The position numbers and the translations under genes are program-made. Below, one piece after another: positions 47,380 through 58,611 of a stretch of 64,000 nucleotides of DNA. The notes below the pieces were generated by a model. It saw nothing but the letters and a program-made list of their open reading frames with translations. It searched no databases and was not told where the DNA came from. Position 1 is the first letter of the stretch. Each line of letters starts with the position of its first letter. The DNA comes from Quillaja saponaria (lineage: Eukaryota; Streptophyta; Magnoliopsida; Fabales; Quillajaceae): assembly GCA_029379385.1 (NCBI GenBank), contig CM055607.1, positions 682,001-746,000 on the forward strand, written 5' to 3'.

Positions 47380-47830
47380 AATAAACTTAACAAGTGTCTT
47401 AAGGAACAAGTTAGAAAAAATCGTTTATTTAATTACAATAACAATAAGTAACATTTAGTTATTATTATAAAATATTAAAATATTATGTTTCAAATAAATT
47501 ACTAATTTTGTTAACTCTTTTTATTTTTAATACTAAAATAAATATCGTGTTTCTAGTTTAATATTATGATTTTATATTCTTAATTATTCTTCTTTCTTAA
47601 GAAATAAAAGATAAAATTTATATTATGAATTTAATTACATTAATATAGAGTAATATATTTCATTAATTATAATTTTTTAATAAATAAGTCAGTTATGGTT
47701 GAAAATATATATACTGTAAATATCCAATGAGTGTGTCACACATGCTAAGTTAACTAAAAAGCGGGAGAAGAACTTACAAAAAAATAAAAAAACAAAAAAA
47801 ACAGTGATAACTGTGTAAAGGCATGTAGTT
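42601..47830. repeat. AT-rich desert of decayed repeats
   Basis: Over 5 kb of very AT-rich DNA without any supportable gene. It holds related modules: a segment starting 'tataaaagtgRcYtaatgacata' at ~43650 and ~45565, and 'gtaattaagattgaNtttctcaa' at ~45820, ~46000 and ~46510. These are most likely old non-autonomous DNA elements (the tatctatattttatataaaag start at ~43632 recalls Helitron ends, unproven) that have diverged beyond easy recognition. Poly-T runs sit at 44700 and 44860. Confidence 0.55.
47205..47425. mobile_element. MITE-like element with terminal inverted repeats
   Basis: The left end GTGTCATAAGGACACTTGTTAA (trimmed here to its core AAGGACACTTGTTAA, ~47217-47232) is the inverse of the right end TTAACAAGTGTCTTAAGGA (~47386-47404). 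The 150-base body is AT-rich and carries (TC)n(TA)n. A second, more diverged copy with the same order of internal words lies at ~55800-55965. Confidence 0.6.
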
Positions 47831-48130
47831 CTATTTGGGCCCTACTCATGGTTTGGATTTCAGAATATTGTGGCCCATCATTGAGTCGAAGTTCAAACAT
47901 GTTTAAGAAAAAGCCCAAATCCTTCTCCAAATCGCTGCCGAAGGAGAAGCTGCGAAAGACGTTTAAGGAAGAGGCAGGGCACTTCTTAACCTTTCTTATG
48001 CTTTATTCTCTCCAGCCAAGCGTCGCCCGCTTCTGCTTTCCTAGGGTCTAGCTACAAGCTACATCCCAAGCATCAACTCCCCCGAGTTCTATTGCAGAGA
48101 AGGTAACTCCAAAAGGTGTCCAACATGAGG
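47831..48130 (+). other. GC-richer island in the desert, possible captured gene fragment
   Basis: A 300-base island with normal genic composition, ringed by AT-rich repeats. The plus frame 47848-48051 includes a basic stretch MFKKKPKSFSKSLPKEKLRKTFKEEAG that looks like genuine protein, but it has no recognised family, no splice partner and a short C-terminus. Repeat words resume immediately after it (48135 on), so it may be host DNA carried inside an element or a remnant cut up by insertions. Confidence 0.35.
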
Positions 48131-48139
48131 TGGACCCAC

Positions 48140-48545
48140 TAATGACATATATTTTTTTATTTTATTTAATATCTTTATGTGGTGTTATTATTTCATAGTT
48201 ATTATTTAGTTGTTATTTTATTTTAAATAAATTGTTAATTTTTTATTTTTTTTCTAATTTTTCTATATTTTAAATCAATAAGACTGTAATTATTTTAGAA
48301 CTATTAATTTTTTTTTTAATAATTCATCTCAATATTCACAAATCCTTCATTGTTCAATAATTATATTCCAGTAGTAATTAAGATTGAGTTTCTCAACTTT
48401 TTTTGTTTAATAAGTTCTTAAAAAATCATAAATTTTTAGTTCTTATCAAATTTATGAATTAAAAGAAATTTCTCAATTTTTTTTATTTAATAATTTCTAT
48501 TAATTATAAAAACTTTTTAATTCTTCTCAAAATTTAAGAAAAAAA
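48140..48545. repeat. Second copy of the AT-rich module at 45590-46080
   Basis: From 'ttttattttatttaatatctttatg' to 'aattataaaaaNttttaattcttctcaaa' this segment follows 45590-46080 word for word, with small indels and one internal deletion. It is a direct repeat about 2.5 kb away. Confidence 0.75.
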
Positions 48546-49112
48546 GCATAAATTAGAATCTTTAGGCCTGTGCATTGGGTCGGGTATGTCAGGTTTAGGA
48601 GTAAACGAAGCCGACCCGAGAAAGTTGGTGTTAGATCTGAACTTCCTGTTCGAAGTCGATAATAAAGGGTGCTCGATACCGACAAACAATCACAGGTTTA
48701 GGTTGATTCGGATTCAGGTTTCGAATTTTTTATTACTGGGTTGGGCCTTGCGAATTTAAGGCCCATAATAAAACTTAAGCCTTTTTTTTTTGGTTGCTTT
48801 TTTTACATATATTTAATGAATTTGAGCTTTATAAATAAGCAAGTATGGGTTATTATAAAAATCGTTACCAATTTTAAGGAGTTGGTCCATCAATATAAAG
48901 CCTACCGACTCTGCGGGGTAGATTAGTATTTTTGTTCCTAGTGAGCTACAGCTTAATTTTTGTAAGACTGTCAGATAAAGTTTTATTTTTATTTTTTCTA
49001 CTTATATTTGTGGTACAACACGCACAACTTATTCTAACTGTCTGTTGATCCTATTTACATTTATGTTACGAATCAGAAACCCCACGGCCCCCTCATTCCT
49101 TCCCACTTTCCT

Positions 49113-49150
<38 letters not shown>

Positions 49151-49209
49151 TGTCTTACATTTCATCTAACCATAATCCTAACCTCCAGTCGGGAGAAGGG
49201 TGAACGGAG
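48546..49209. other. Upstream DNA of kelch-like copy B
   Basis: Starts with a segment (48566-48760) resembling the end of a small hAT-type element ('gcctgtgcattgggtcgggt'). From ~48962 it matches the upstream region of copy A. The leader at 49117-49150 holds about six 'tttccag' units where copy A has about two. Confidence 0.5.
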
Positions 49210-51695
49210 ATGTCGCTGCTTGTTGAATCAAAATCAGAACCAGAACCCGTTGTGTTGGTGATTTTGTCCCATCGTCATCCGTTTGAAAAATCATGTCCGC
49301 ACACGATTCATGCAGTAAACGTCTCCTCCTTCTCCAGGGGCTCTGCATATAATTCGATGCCGATGCCACTGCCCCTACCCCTGCCCCTGCCCCGTCCAAT
49401 AATTCGATTAGACGCAACCTTTCCTCGTTTTATGAAATTTGTTTTTATGGATTCCAAGCTGTATATGTTCGGCGGCTATTTTCGTCAGGGCATGTCAGCC
49501 AGAATTAGAAGCTCGTATGCTACGTATGTCCTCGAATTCTCCGATTTGTTGTTAACCAAGTTGTCTAGCATGAAATGTCACCGTTCTATGAAAATTTCTG
49601 TTAATTCGGCATATATAGAGAAAGGTCCCAAACTTAATGCTCCAAAACATTATTGTCTTCCAATTCCTTCTTCATCTAAGATCTTTGTAGTACCCGAGAC
49701 TGTGAACCCAGCGGATTATTTCCCGAAACCCAAGTTTGAGTTCTTTAATGTTAGTGATTTTAATTCTTCTTCGTCATGGATTCTGATGGGGGAGGGGGAG
49801 ATGCCTTTTCCTATTGCTAAAGACTTGGATAGTTTTGCTTATAAGATATTATGCTGTGCTGCCTGTGATTCTGAACTCATAATCAGAACTGGAAGAGTGG
49901 GAACTTCTATATTCAATACCGATAAGCGAGGTGAACTGTTTGTGTACGGGTCGGTTTAATTTAGATAACGATAATTTTTTGAACTGAATCGAAATTTTTG
50001 AGTAATAAAATTTATGAATTGAACCGAACAAAAAATAGTTATTATCCGAATTTATCCGAATAAAAAAAATATGACTAGTTCGGTTCGGGTATTCGATTAC
50101 CCGAAATTTATCAATATTTCACTAAAATTAATGTAAAAATTATAATTTTTTGTTTTTGAACCTCATACTATTTAAATTCATTATTTATTATAAAAAAATT
50201 ACAAAAATATAATATATTAACATATTCAACACAAATAAAAATATAAAATTATAATTTAATACAACAATACAATAAAAATAACAAAAAAAAATTATATATT
50301 TTGATTTTTCGGTAATCACAGGTACCCGTGTGTACTTTACCTCACTACTCGTAACCGAACCAAAAATAATTGGTGTTAAATTTAACTATCCGAACCAAAC
50401 TGAATAAGAAAAATACTCGAATTTAATCGATTCGGTTCGGATATTCGGTTATCCTGGGTTCATTGCATAGCCCTAAGGTGACGGGTGGAAGTCTGTTGGA
50501 AAAGAATTTCCAAAATTCTTTGCCGACCTGCCAGAGTTAGTTGGCCGAAGATGGTTTTATTATCTGCCCTCTGGAATAGGAGAGCAGAATCCTTACAATT
50601 TGCATGAGCCCGGAATTGAATATCCTTTTCCTGCCAAGTACATTACAAAACTGGAACTGGACTACGGGCATTTCTGTTTCAACAATATGGTTCATCTAGG
50701 CAATCAAAAGTTTTGCATTTTAAGACAATCCGTAGAGCATGATGACAGAAGATTTCTCATGAAGCAATTCAAGTTCGACGTTCTTGAGCTTCCACACCAT
50801 GTTCATGATTCCCCAAATGACAATGACAATGACAACAACAACAACATCAACATCAACATCAAAAGCTCGGTCAAGTTTTGCTCCTCGTCGCATTATTACG
50901 TGCCATTCCACACTATGGACTCCTACCTAGCTTATTCCATCTTCCCTGCGTAAGTTTCAGTTGCATTTATTTGATTTTTCTTCCCTGCTTAAGTTTCAGT
51001 TGCATTTATTTGATTTTGCATTCTATTTTTCTATCTAAATTTATAGTAAGGTTGGTTAGATAGGTCCATTTTTTGCTTTTGGACTAAGTTAACAGCCACA
51101 AGTTAGATATAAGTGTGTTAATTAATAACAGTTTCTACTTTCTAGAGTAAAAGTTAGTCGGTTAATTTTGATGGCTTCCGAGTACCTGAAGCAAAATATT
51201 AGTTGAATTGAGTTTGGTTCGTCTTTTTTAGAGTTCACTTTATTGAACAGGAAGAGAACTTTCGTGCTTTTTGTGTTTTAATATTGATTAATGAGTTAGT
51301 TTAATATGACAATAGTGTGACTGTTTAATCTTTCAATATACATGTTGGAACAGAAACCAAAACTGGGGGGAGATAGCTGCTATATATGGACAGAATGATT
51401 ACAAAAGAGAAGGTACTAAAACAGGTGTTGATGAGAAGCCATCTAGTGATCAGTTCACGACGATACTAAATAAGAAATAGTTGATGAACTGTTGGCTTTT
51501 ACTAATACATCAGGCAATGTCAAAGTGAGTGCTGAGAAAATATTTGCTGAACTTTTGAAGATTTCAGACTTACAAGAGTCGGAACTAATTCTAGCTTATG
51601 ATGTGCTCACTAGTGATGAAAGAAAGTTTGAATCGTTTATGGCGCTTCCTCATCATCTTAGGAAGCGTTATGTAACGATGCAGATTAAGAAATGA
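49210..51695 (+). pseudogene. Kelch-like gene, copy B (disrupted)
   Basis: Duplicate of the gene at 34309. The frame is open for ~240 codons to the segment for FNTDKRGE, then enters a 541-base insertion (49935-50475) and stops at ~49957. After the insertion the homologous frame resumes (50482 on; codons for WKSVGKEFPKFFADLPELVGRRWFYY) and runs to the exon 1 donor at ~50949. Exon 2 (51357-51695) has lost one base in the segment matching DQSIEDTK (~51450-51460), giving a stop (TAG at 51478). The remaining C-terminal codons still match well. Two independent lesions mean it is unlikely to make the full protein. A short N-terminal product of ~249 residues is formally possible. Confidence 0.85.
49935..50475. 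mobile_element. MITE-like insertion with 6-bp target duplication
   Basis: A 541-base segment present in copy B but absent from copy A. It is flanked by AGGTGA on both sides (49929-49934 and 50476-50481); copy A has a single AGGTGA. Its ends are weakly inverted (GTTTGTGTACGGGTC at left, GGGTTCATTGCATAGCCC at right). Its body holds many scattered CCGAA/TTCGG words. The ends and lack of coding capacity suit a decayed non-autonomous hAT-type element; the superfamily is a guess. Confidence 0.65.
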
Positions 51696-52350
51696 TCTGT
51701 TTACAGGCATTTATTTTTGACAATTTTCTGGTTTGATACGATGATATGCAAGCCTTTTGACTAGCTCGTTAAATAGTCATTTTGTAGCTAGTGTGTCAGT
51801 CACACGGGTTTGTGACTATGATTTATCTTTCCATTTTGTTAAACTATTATATTATTACTTATTATTATAGTATGCAAATTCATTGCTAAAGAGATTGACC
51901 TTTATCTATGAAAGTTACATCCACAATGATCGATTTTTGGGTGATTGTTGAAAGTTATCTCTCAAATCCTTATTTTTGTACAGTCCTAAAGATTGTTCTC
52001 ATACTTGCAAATTCTTTAATGTGGGACATAGTGTACGAAATTGTATGCTGCTAATCTGGCCTATTCTTGCAGCAATTTCCTCCCTTTTGTGAAAAATGTA
52101 GTCAAGCATTTGTGGGCCACAGCTGTCTGCAAGTAAATTGACACAGTCTCAAAAACACATCGTAACCTTTCCAAGCTCGTGGTGGTAATTCGTGACCATG
52201 CCAAAATAACTTCTGCTCTATCCTTTGTTTAAGAGACACACCACACCTTGACGAGCAGCTGCAGCTTGCATTATCACACAAGCCAATATGCAGATTGAGA
52301 GAGACCTCAGAATGTGTTTTTATGTGGGACAAACAACTCACAAATAATTA
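51696..52350. other. Downstream region of kelch-like copy B
   Basis: Follows 36232-36904 of copy A closely, with small indels. The minus-strand frame seen in copy A is broken here. No gene is supported. Confidence 0.55.
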
Positions 52351-53300
52351 GAAGGCTTGGATGAGAATGTATCTTTAGCTACAATTATAAAAGTTGGTGA
52401 TGATCTTCAATGAAGACAAAGAAGAGTGCAGTCACTCAACAAAAGCTTAAAACGGTGCCCAAAATTGAGATTACATTCCAAGGACCAAAACTTTAGTTTG
52501 TATACCTGACAAACTTTATTTACCGTGAGAAAGCATTTCAAGACAGACAGAAAAGTTAAGCAAATCGATGCATGGTGTTGGTATTGTTACTGGATCAGTG
52601 AAGGCACCTGTTGTCAAATCCCTAGCAATGCTTCCAGGAAAGGTGCTATTCCCTTGATGCTCTCTGTAAGTAAATCAAGCTCCTTATGCCTATGCATGAG
52701 TTTCAGATCTTGTAGAAAAGCTTCAGCATTTAAGAGTTTAGTCCTTAAAAATATATGGAATTTCAGAATGAGTGATTTAGGCTGATTTCTTTCTTTTCCC
52801 TCACTAAAACTGCAGACAAGGTTTTAGATGCAGCTGAAGGAAGTTACTGAAAAACAAGCTCTTTCTGCCACCTCCAAGGCGGCAACCAGAATTATTACCA
52901 AGACGTAAAGAAATAAATGTTCTTGATTAGTACCTAAGACTTGGACACAACTATTGTTGAAAATGAAATCAAAGATTGAGAATTGATACACATCACTTAG
53001 AAAGTAAAATCTAGTATAGTAGCAGAATCCAATATACAGACTTTTGATTTTATATCAGACTGCAATTTACTGATTTGAGATAAAGTCTCTCTTGCCACAA
53101 AATGATAGTTTGAATGAGTTATGCCAATTAACTTTGGCCCTTCACTGAAATTTGTGGAGTTAACACACAGGTCCAATGCCCATTTCCCTAAAGCTAGGAA
53201 AATGGAAATTCCAAAGATACCATTTTTTTTTTTTGGCAGCCTGCATATATACAAGTTTTGACAGTGTAGGCAATTACTAAAAATTTAGTAAGTATATTTG
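52351..53300 (+). pseudogene. ERD7-like gene fragment (copy B)
   Basis: Pieces of the ERD7-like gene in order: a short stretch of exon 1 ([16 protein letters not shown], 52364-52411) joined directly to late exon 2 matter (~52413-52455), exon 3 with a deletion (52524-52668), exon 4 with an insertion in the AAEVAEKQ segment (52816-52906), and then intron 4 (to ~53300), which matches 25590-25985. Exon 5 is absent. Copies A and B have different deletions, so they decayed separately after the duplication or come from different parents. Confidence 0.8.
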
Positions 53301-53810
53301 TTTTGTTGTACAGTTCTGTTCTCCTTTTGGTAATAAAAAAGAAAAGAAAGTTTTGTTATTTGTATGACCATTTTGACTTCCTGAGCCGCCAGTCACAACT
53401 CAACACCTTTTGTACAATTTGATCATATAATTGTGGCTTTCGTGGCTGCATATATATGCAATACTATATTTTCTATTTCTTTCTGGCTCCATTATAAATA
53501 GCAAAATTAACAAGAGAGTAATTGCCTGGATGATGCTTTTACTCATATATATAATTGTCCAACCGGAAAATTAAAGTATTAAACTTGTTTATATATATAT
53601 AGACATATACAAACACATTATATAAATGTGTTGCACTTTCTGTCTTTTTATATAAAATAATTATTATTATTATTATAAAAATAAAAATAAAGGTGTCAAA
53701 CCTCTATATATATTTTGCTCTGCATTTCATTTGTACAATGTAAAGAAGCTAGAAAGGTTCAGACTTGAGAGTCATCAACTTATATATATATATATATATA
53801 TCCAACAGCC
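53301..53810. promoter_or_regulatory. Upstream region of the RING-H2 gene
   Basis: AT-rich, with a (TTA)n tract (~53659-53675) and a (TA)n tract (53780-53801) just before the start codon. TATATATA-type sequences at 53704-53711 could serve as a TATA box about 100 bases before the ATG. Confidence 0.4.
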
Positions 53811-54176
53811 ATGGCAATGATGACCACTCCCACTATCTCTTCATCAATCTCAAACAACTATTTAATCGATATGAGTTTCGACCTCGATGAGGCTCTTGCT
53901 ATGGCGGAGGAATCATGTCGTCGGGTGGCGACGACCAATACCTTTGTGTCTAACTTGCCTACGGTGGTTCTTCCAGCTCATGATCAGGATAGTGATGTTT
54001 GCTCCGTTTGCATGGAGGGCTTCCACGGCCATGTGACGTCCAGCAGTGGCTGTGATCGGAGTAACAAACGAGTACCGTGTGGACACGTGTACCATGCAAA
54101 TTGCATAGCCTCCTGGCTTTCACATTCTAATTCTTGCCCTCTTTGCCGGTGCAAAATCTCCCTTGAATATGATTAA
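53811..54176 (+). CDS. Small RING-H2 zinc-finger protein, likely E3 ubiquitin ligase
   Basis: An intronless gene of 121 residues; the first ATG (MAMMTTPTISSS) is used, with a second ATG two codons on. The N-terminal half is Ser/Thr-rich with a short acidic helix (DLDEALAMAEESCRR). The C-terminal half is a complete RING-H2: CSVC (64-67), then C, G and H in VPCGHVYHANC (88-98), Trp in SWLS, and CPLC (109-112), with H-H at the central positions. The segment between the first cysteine pair and the third ligand is ~20 residues (EGFHGHVTSSSGCDRSNKRV). RING-H2 proteins bind E2 enzymes and move ubiquitin to substrates. No membrane segment is seen, so it should be soluble. Two fragments at 32.4 and 56.3 kb are its relatives. 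The substrate is unknown. Confidence 0.88.
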   Translation: MAMMTTPTISSSISNNYLIDMSFDLDEALAMAEESCRRVATTNTFVSNLPTVVLPAHDQDSDVCSVCMEGFHGHVTSSSGCDRSNKRVPCGHVYHANCIASWLSHSNSCPLCRCKISLEYD

Positions 54177-56290
54177 TGGCAGATATAGATAGTTTCTATT
54201 TTAAATTTTGCTAGTATTGTTCAATTGGTTTTGCTTGGTCAGATAAATATCTTCATATTCTTAATTTCTTATTTATTTATTTATTTATTTTTATGGATTG
54301 AGATATTTATTAAGCTAATTTGTCTCATGATTTAATACAAGATTTTATTTTATTTTCCTAAGGAGTACTTTTTTTTAAATTCAAGTTAAATTAACATATA
54401 TGTATTTAGTGCATCACAATTAACGAATTGTTATTTTTAATAATTACTCTTATTGTATAATCTTTGAAGGGAAGGATATTGGAGATACATTAATTTTGTA
54501 TAGCAACTTGCAATCAGTGTGAAGTATTAACTAGAAATGCAACCGTCATACAATATACTTGTCGATATGTCCCATTTGCATTGATGTTGCACAACTTGCG
54601 TGTAGGGTATGACTTGGAATTAAAAGAAGAAACTACAAGCAGAAAACTTTAAATTAATTATGGCTAAGTTGACTACAAGAATATTGAATTTATAATGGAC
54701 AAGTGTTGTTAATTAATTAGCCATCTTTGATCAATAATTAAAACCATTGTTAAGTGTGGTAATGGTTGTTTCTATTTTAATGATTTTATATTTATAATAC
54801 TTATTGTATTGAAATTTGAGCTACACAACTGACATAACGAATCTTTTTAATTTTTATGTTATGTTGTTTTCAATTTTAGTGGTGTCGAATCAAGAGGGAA
54901 ATAAATTGGTTCAGTTCCAATAAACTCATCCTAATAGTTGGTTCAAAATCAAATCTGATTTCACATAAATACTAACATAAATTCAGGGGTTTCTTGAGAG
55001 GTCTGGCTTTGTCCCACTTTTTTATTGGCCGAAAAAGAGAATAACGTGCCAAACCATGAAATTGTCAGGGGCCAGGAATGTGCTGATCATAACCAATTTC
55101 ACCAATGTTTCAAAAATTGGATTGGTAATTGACTCAAAAAATTTATCGGGTCTTAGGTCATTGATTCAACTTAAGTAGGATAGATGATCGAACCGAATGA
55201 TGTCATAAATGTATCTAAATATATATTTAAATATTATATATATTATATAATTTTTTATTAATTGTAAATACTAAATGCATAAGAAATCAAACAAAAAAAT
55301 TATTATTAATTCACTGTTCATTATAATAAGAAAATCAATTTATAAATAGTCAAATATAATTATTAATAATTAATACGTCAATTTATTGATTTATTATAGA
55401 TCACAACATTCAAGTTCAACTCATGAATCAAAATAATAAAGATAATATCAATATAAAATACTATTGTTTAAGTAATCTTTAATATAAAATACAAATATAT
55501 CACTAATCGTTAATACATATAATAGTTTAACCCCAGTTCATAACCCTGTACCCTGTACCTTGTACTGGTTTTACTGGTTCTTACTTATCCATTTTGATCT
55601 GTCTAATCACCAAGATGGTTATTTGGTTCAACCTTATCTTGTTCAATTTGTCACCCAAGGGATGGTCTAACCAATCCGAATGATTGGGTTGGTCCAGCTT
55701 TCAAAATCCACCAACTCGCCGTTTTAGTAATTTTTCCTAATTATGCAAATTCACCTCATCTAAAGTCTCCTGTGAGATATAAAATTTAGGGTTTTCTAAT
55801 TAATAACTTAAGAGTATTTGTTAAATTGTAATAAATATATTCTTTGAAAATTAAAACTTTTAAAAAATAATAATCTATGCATTAAAATCATAATCAACTA
55901 CCGTAATAAATGTTATAAATTTTCTATTTATAAAACCTTAACAAGTATCCCTAGGGTACCGCTAGAATAATCCTAAAACTTATTGATGAACTATCAATAT
56001 ATAATTTTACAAACTATTAGTAAATAAAATTATAACACTTCAACCCATTTAATTAAAAATTATATATGGTGGTTGGTGATATACATGTGACTATTTTATC
56101 AATCTTTTATATCTATATTATACTACAAGTTTAAACACTTATGGTGACTTTTAATGTCATTTTATAATAAAATTCAATTTAATAGAAAAAGAAAATAAAT
56201 ACTCACTATATGAACCGTTCTATCCTTAAATAAAAGTTAATTTTTTTTTAAATCAGTTATCCAATCTTATTGTCTCTTTTTCTCATTCAT
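54177..56290. other. Downstream DNA of the RING-H2 gene, repeat-rich
   Basis: 54177-54560 is the likely 3' UTR and flank. 54570-55000 is one of three copies of the segmental repeat also at 37986 and 56836. 55000-55790 is unassigned and AT-rich, with no reading frame of note; 55800-55965 is a diverged copy of the MITE at 47205. 55970-56290 shows nothing recognisable. Confidence 0.5.
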
Positions 56291-56304
56291 CGAATCAATC
56301 AATC

Positions 56305-56385
56305 AGTTAGCCTCCTGGCTTTCACAATCTAATTCTTGCCCTATTTGCGGGTGCAAAATTTCCTGTTGAATATGATTAATGGCAA
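56305..56385 (+). pseudogene. RING-H2 gene fragment (C-terminal end only)
   Basis: Bases 56308-56382 match 54106-54180: codons for SWLS.SNSCP.C.CKIS, with CysPro-Leu-Cys changed to CPIC, an extra base near the end ('tttcctgttgaatatg' against 'ctcccttgaatatg') and then the same TTAATGGCA. Only the last ~25 codons remain. The downstream DNA (56386-57840) follows that of the intact gene. Confidence 0.8.
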
Positions 56386-56835
56386 TACATATAATTTTCT
56401 ATTTTAAATTTGTTAGTATTAATTGTTCAATTGATTTTGCTTCGTGTATTCACTTTTTTTTTCTTTCTTGTTTGAGATATTTACTAAGCTACTTTGTCTC
56501 ATGATTTAATACAATTTTTTATTTTTATTTTTTTCTAACAAGTATTTTTAAAATACATGTTAATTTAACATAGATGAATATAGTCCATCACAATTAACAA
56601 AATGTTATTTTTAATAATTGTATTTATTGTACACAATTATTTTAATACATTTTTCACGAGTGGCGGTTTTATTTTTTTCTTTGTATAATCTTTGAAGGGA
56701 TCGATTTTGGAGATAAATTATTTTTGTATTGCAACTTGCAATCAAATGTGAAGTATTAATGAACAATGCAAATGTCATACAATATAACTTGTTGATATGT
56801 TCCATTTGTCTTAGCATAATAAAAATAAATAAAAA

Positions 56836-57840
56836 ATACGTCCCATTTGCATTGATGTTGCACAAAGCATGTGGGTATGTGGAATTAAAAGAAGAAACTA
56901 CAAGCAGAAAGCCATAAATTAATTATGGCTAAGTTGACTACTAAATTGTTTACAAAAATATTGAATTTATGATGGTTAAGTGTTGTTAATTAATTAGCAT
57001 AACATCACCATCTATACAAGCCATCTTTGATCAGTAATTAAAACCATTTAGTCAACTGTGAATAGTTGATATTAACTGTGATAATGATTGTTCATATTTT
57101 AATAATTTTATATTTATAATATTCATTAAATTTTGACTTATTCTTTTCAATGTTGGTGGTGTTCGGACCTAATATTCTTTGATTTGAAAATCTCTTAAAA
57201 AATATAATATATGTTAAGAGGGGGGAAATTGGTTCAGGTCCACTAAACTCTTCCTAATAGTTGGTTCAAATCAATTCTGATTTCACATAAATACCAAAAT
57301 AAATCAAGGGCCTTCTTGGGAAGTTGGCTATAATAAAGTTTCATAGGCAATTTAGTTCAAGCTTTTTTTTATAGAAGTCGGCCCACAGTTTATTTTAATT
57401 TAGTGGGCTCCAACCAGCTGGACTCTCATTATATTTAGTGGATTGGGCTAGGATCTTATATAAATAACATAGTGTTCAACTTGCCTTGTGATAATTATCA
57501 TTTGTTTGTAGAATAATTATACCAAAAATGGAAAAAGAAAATAACATTTTTTTCTAGAAATGTTTAGTAAAGTGTTGGAGAAAGTTTAGTTGGCATAGTA
57601 AGAAGTTGTAATTATTTTATTGATATTTTAAATTTAAATATTCTTAAAAAGATTTTGAGAAGTAAAATTTTCTTCAATTTTTTAATCCTACATAAATCAC
57701 ATATATTTGACTGGACAAAAAAAATAATTAGCCGTGAAGTAACTAATGTGAACATACCTAACGAATGAAATGATATTTTTTTTGAAAATTTAATTTATTA
57801 TTATGTTTTAGATTTTGTATTTACAGTTTCTGTGTTGAAT
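56836..57840. repeat. Segmental repeat, copy 3 of RING-gene downstream DNA
   Basis: Matches 37986-38910 over its whole length and 54570-55000 in part, with the RING fragment in front of it. Non-coding. Confidence 0.8.
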
Positions 57841-58611
57841 ATATAAAAAAAGTTAAAATTATCTTATTAATTTGTACGAACTTATTTTAACTTTACAATG
57901 AATTTTCACTTATCAAAAAATAAAAATAAAATCAATCGTTACTTTTTATCCTCTAAATTATTTATTAAATGTGCCAAAACATTATCCCACTTTTATCTAT
58001 AATCTATTGGCAAAAAATATTACAAATTTTTTATTTATAAAATCTTAACAATGCCTTTAGACTTGTTAAAAAAATTCTATAACACTTTAACTCATTTAAT
58101 TAAAAATCATGATGATTAGTGTTATAATGATATATGTCATTTTTTATTTATGAAATATATTGATTATTAATTTATAAATTTAATAAATGATGGTAGTGAA
58201 TTATAAATCTAAATTTAAGTTTTCGAGTTTAAAATTGTTCATTTTTCTATGATTCTTTTTTCTAAAAATACTTCCATTGTAATAAATATTTAGACAATTC
58301 AAGATCAATATAATATCATACACACAATGATGTTTCAAGGTAAAAATGTGAAAGGGGTTGGCGTGATTTTGACAAAGAAATAATAAAGAAGTAGTGAAGG
58401 ATGATTTGGAAAACAGCAAGAGATGTGGAAGTTAGCAAGTGTCAACCACTCGCTCGTTTGCTTAAAATAGGCAAACTACAAAGTATGGCTGCTAATGAAT
58501 AGTGGCGAGAGTGGTCTTGTGCTCCACGCTTGTATATTTTCCAAAAGTCTCTTTCCTAATTCATTTTAGTTCGAGACCCAAGGCCCTGGTCATTCTCTTC
58601 TTGCCTCAAAA
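57841..58611. promoter_or_regulatory. Upstream region of the dioxygenase gene
   Basis: AT-rich to ~58330; a decayed right end of the MITE family may lie at ~58038-58065. 58340-58611 is less AT-rich and should hold the promoter and leader. Confidence 0.4.
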
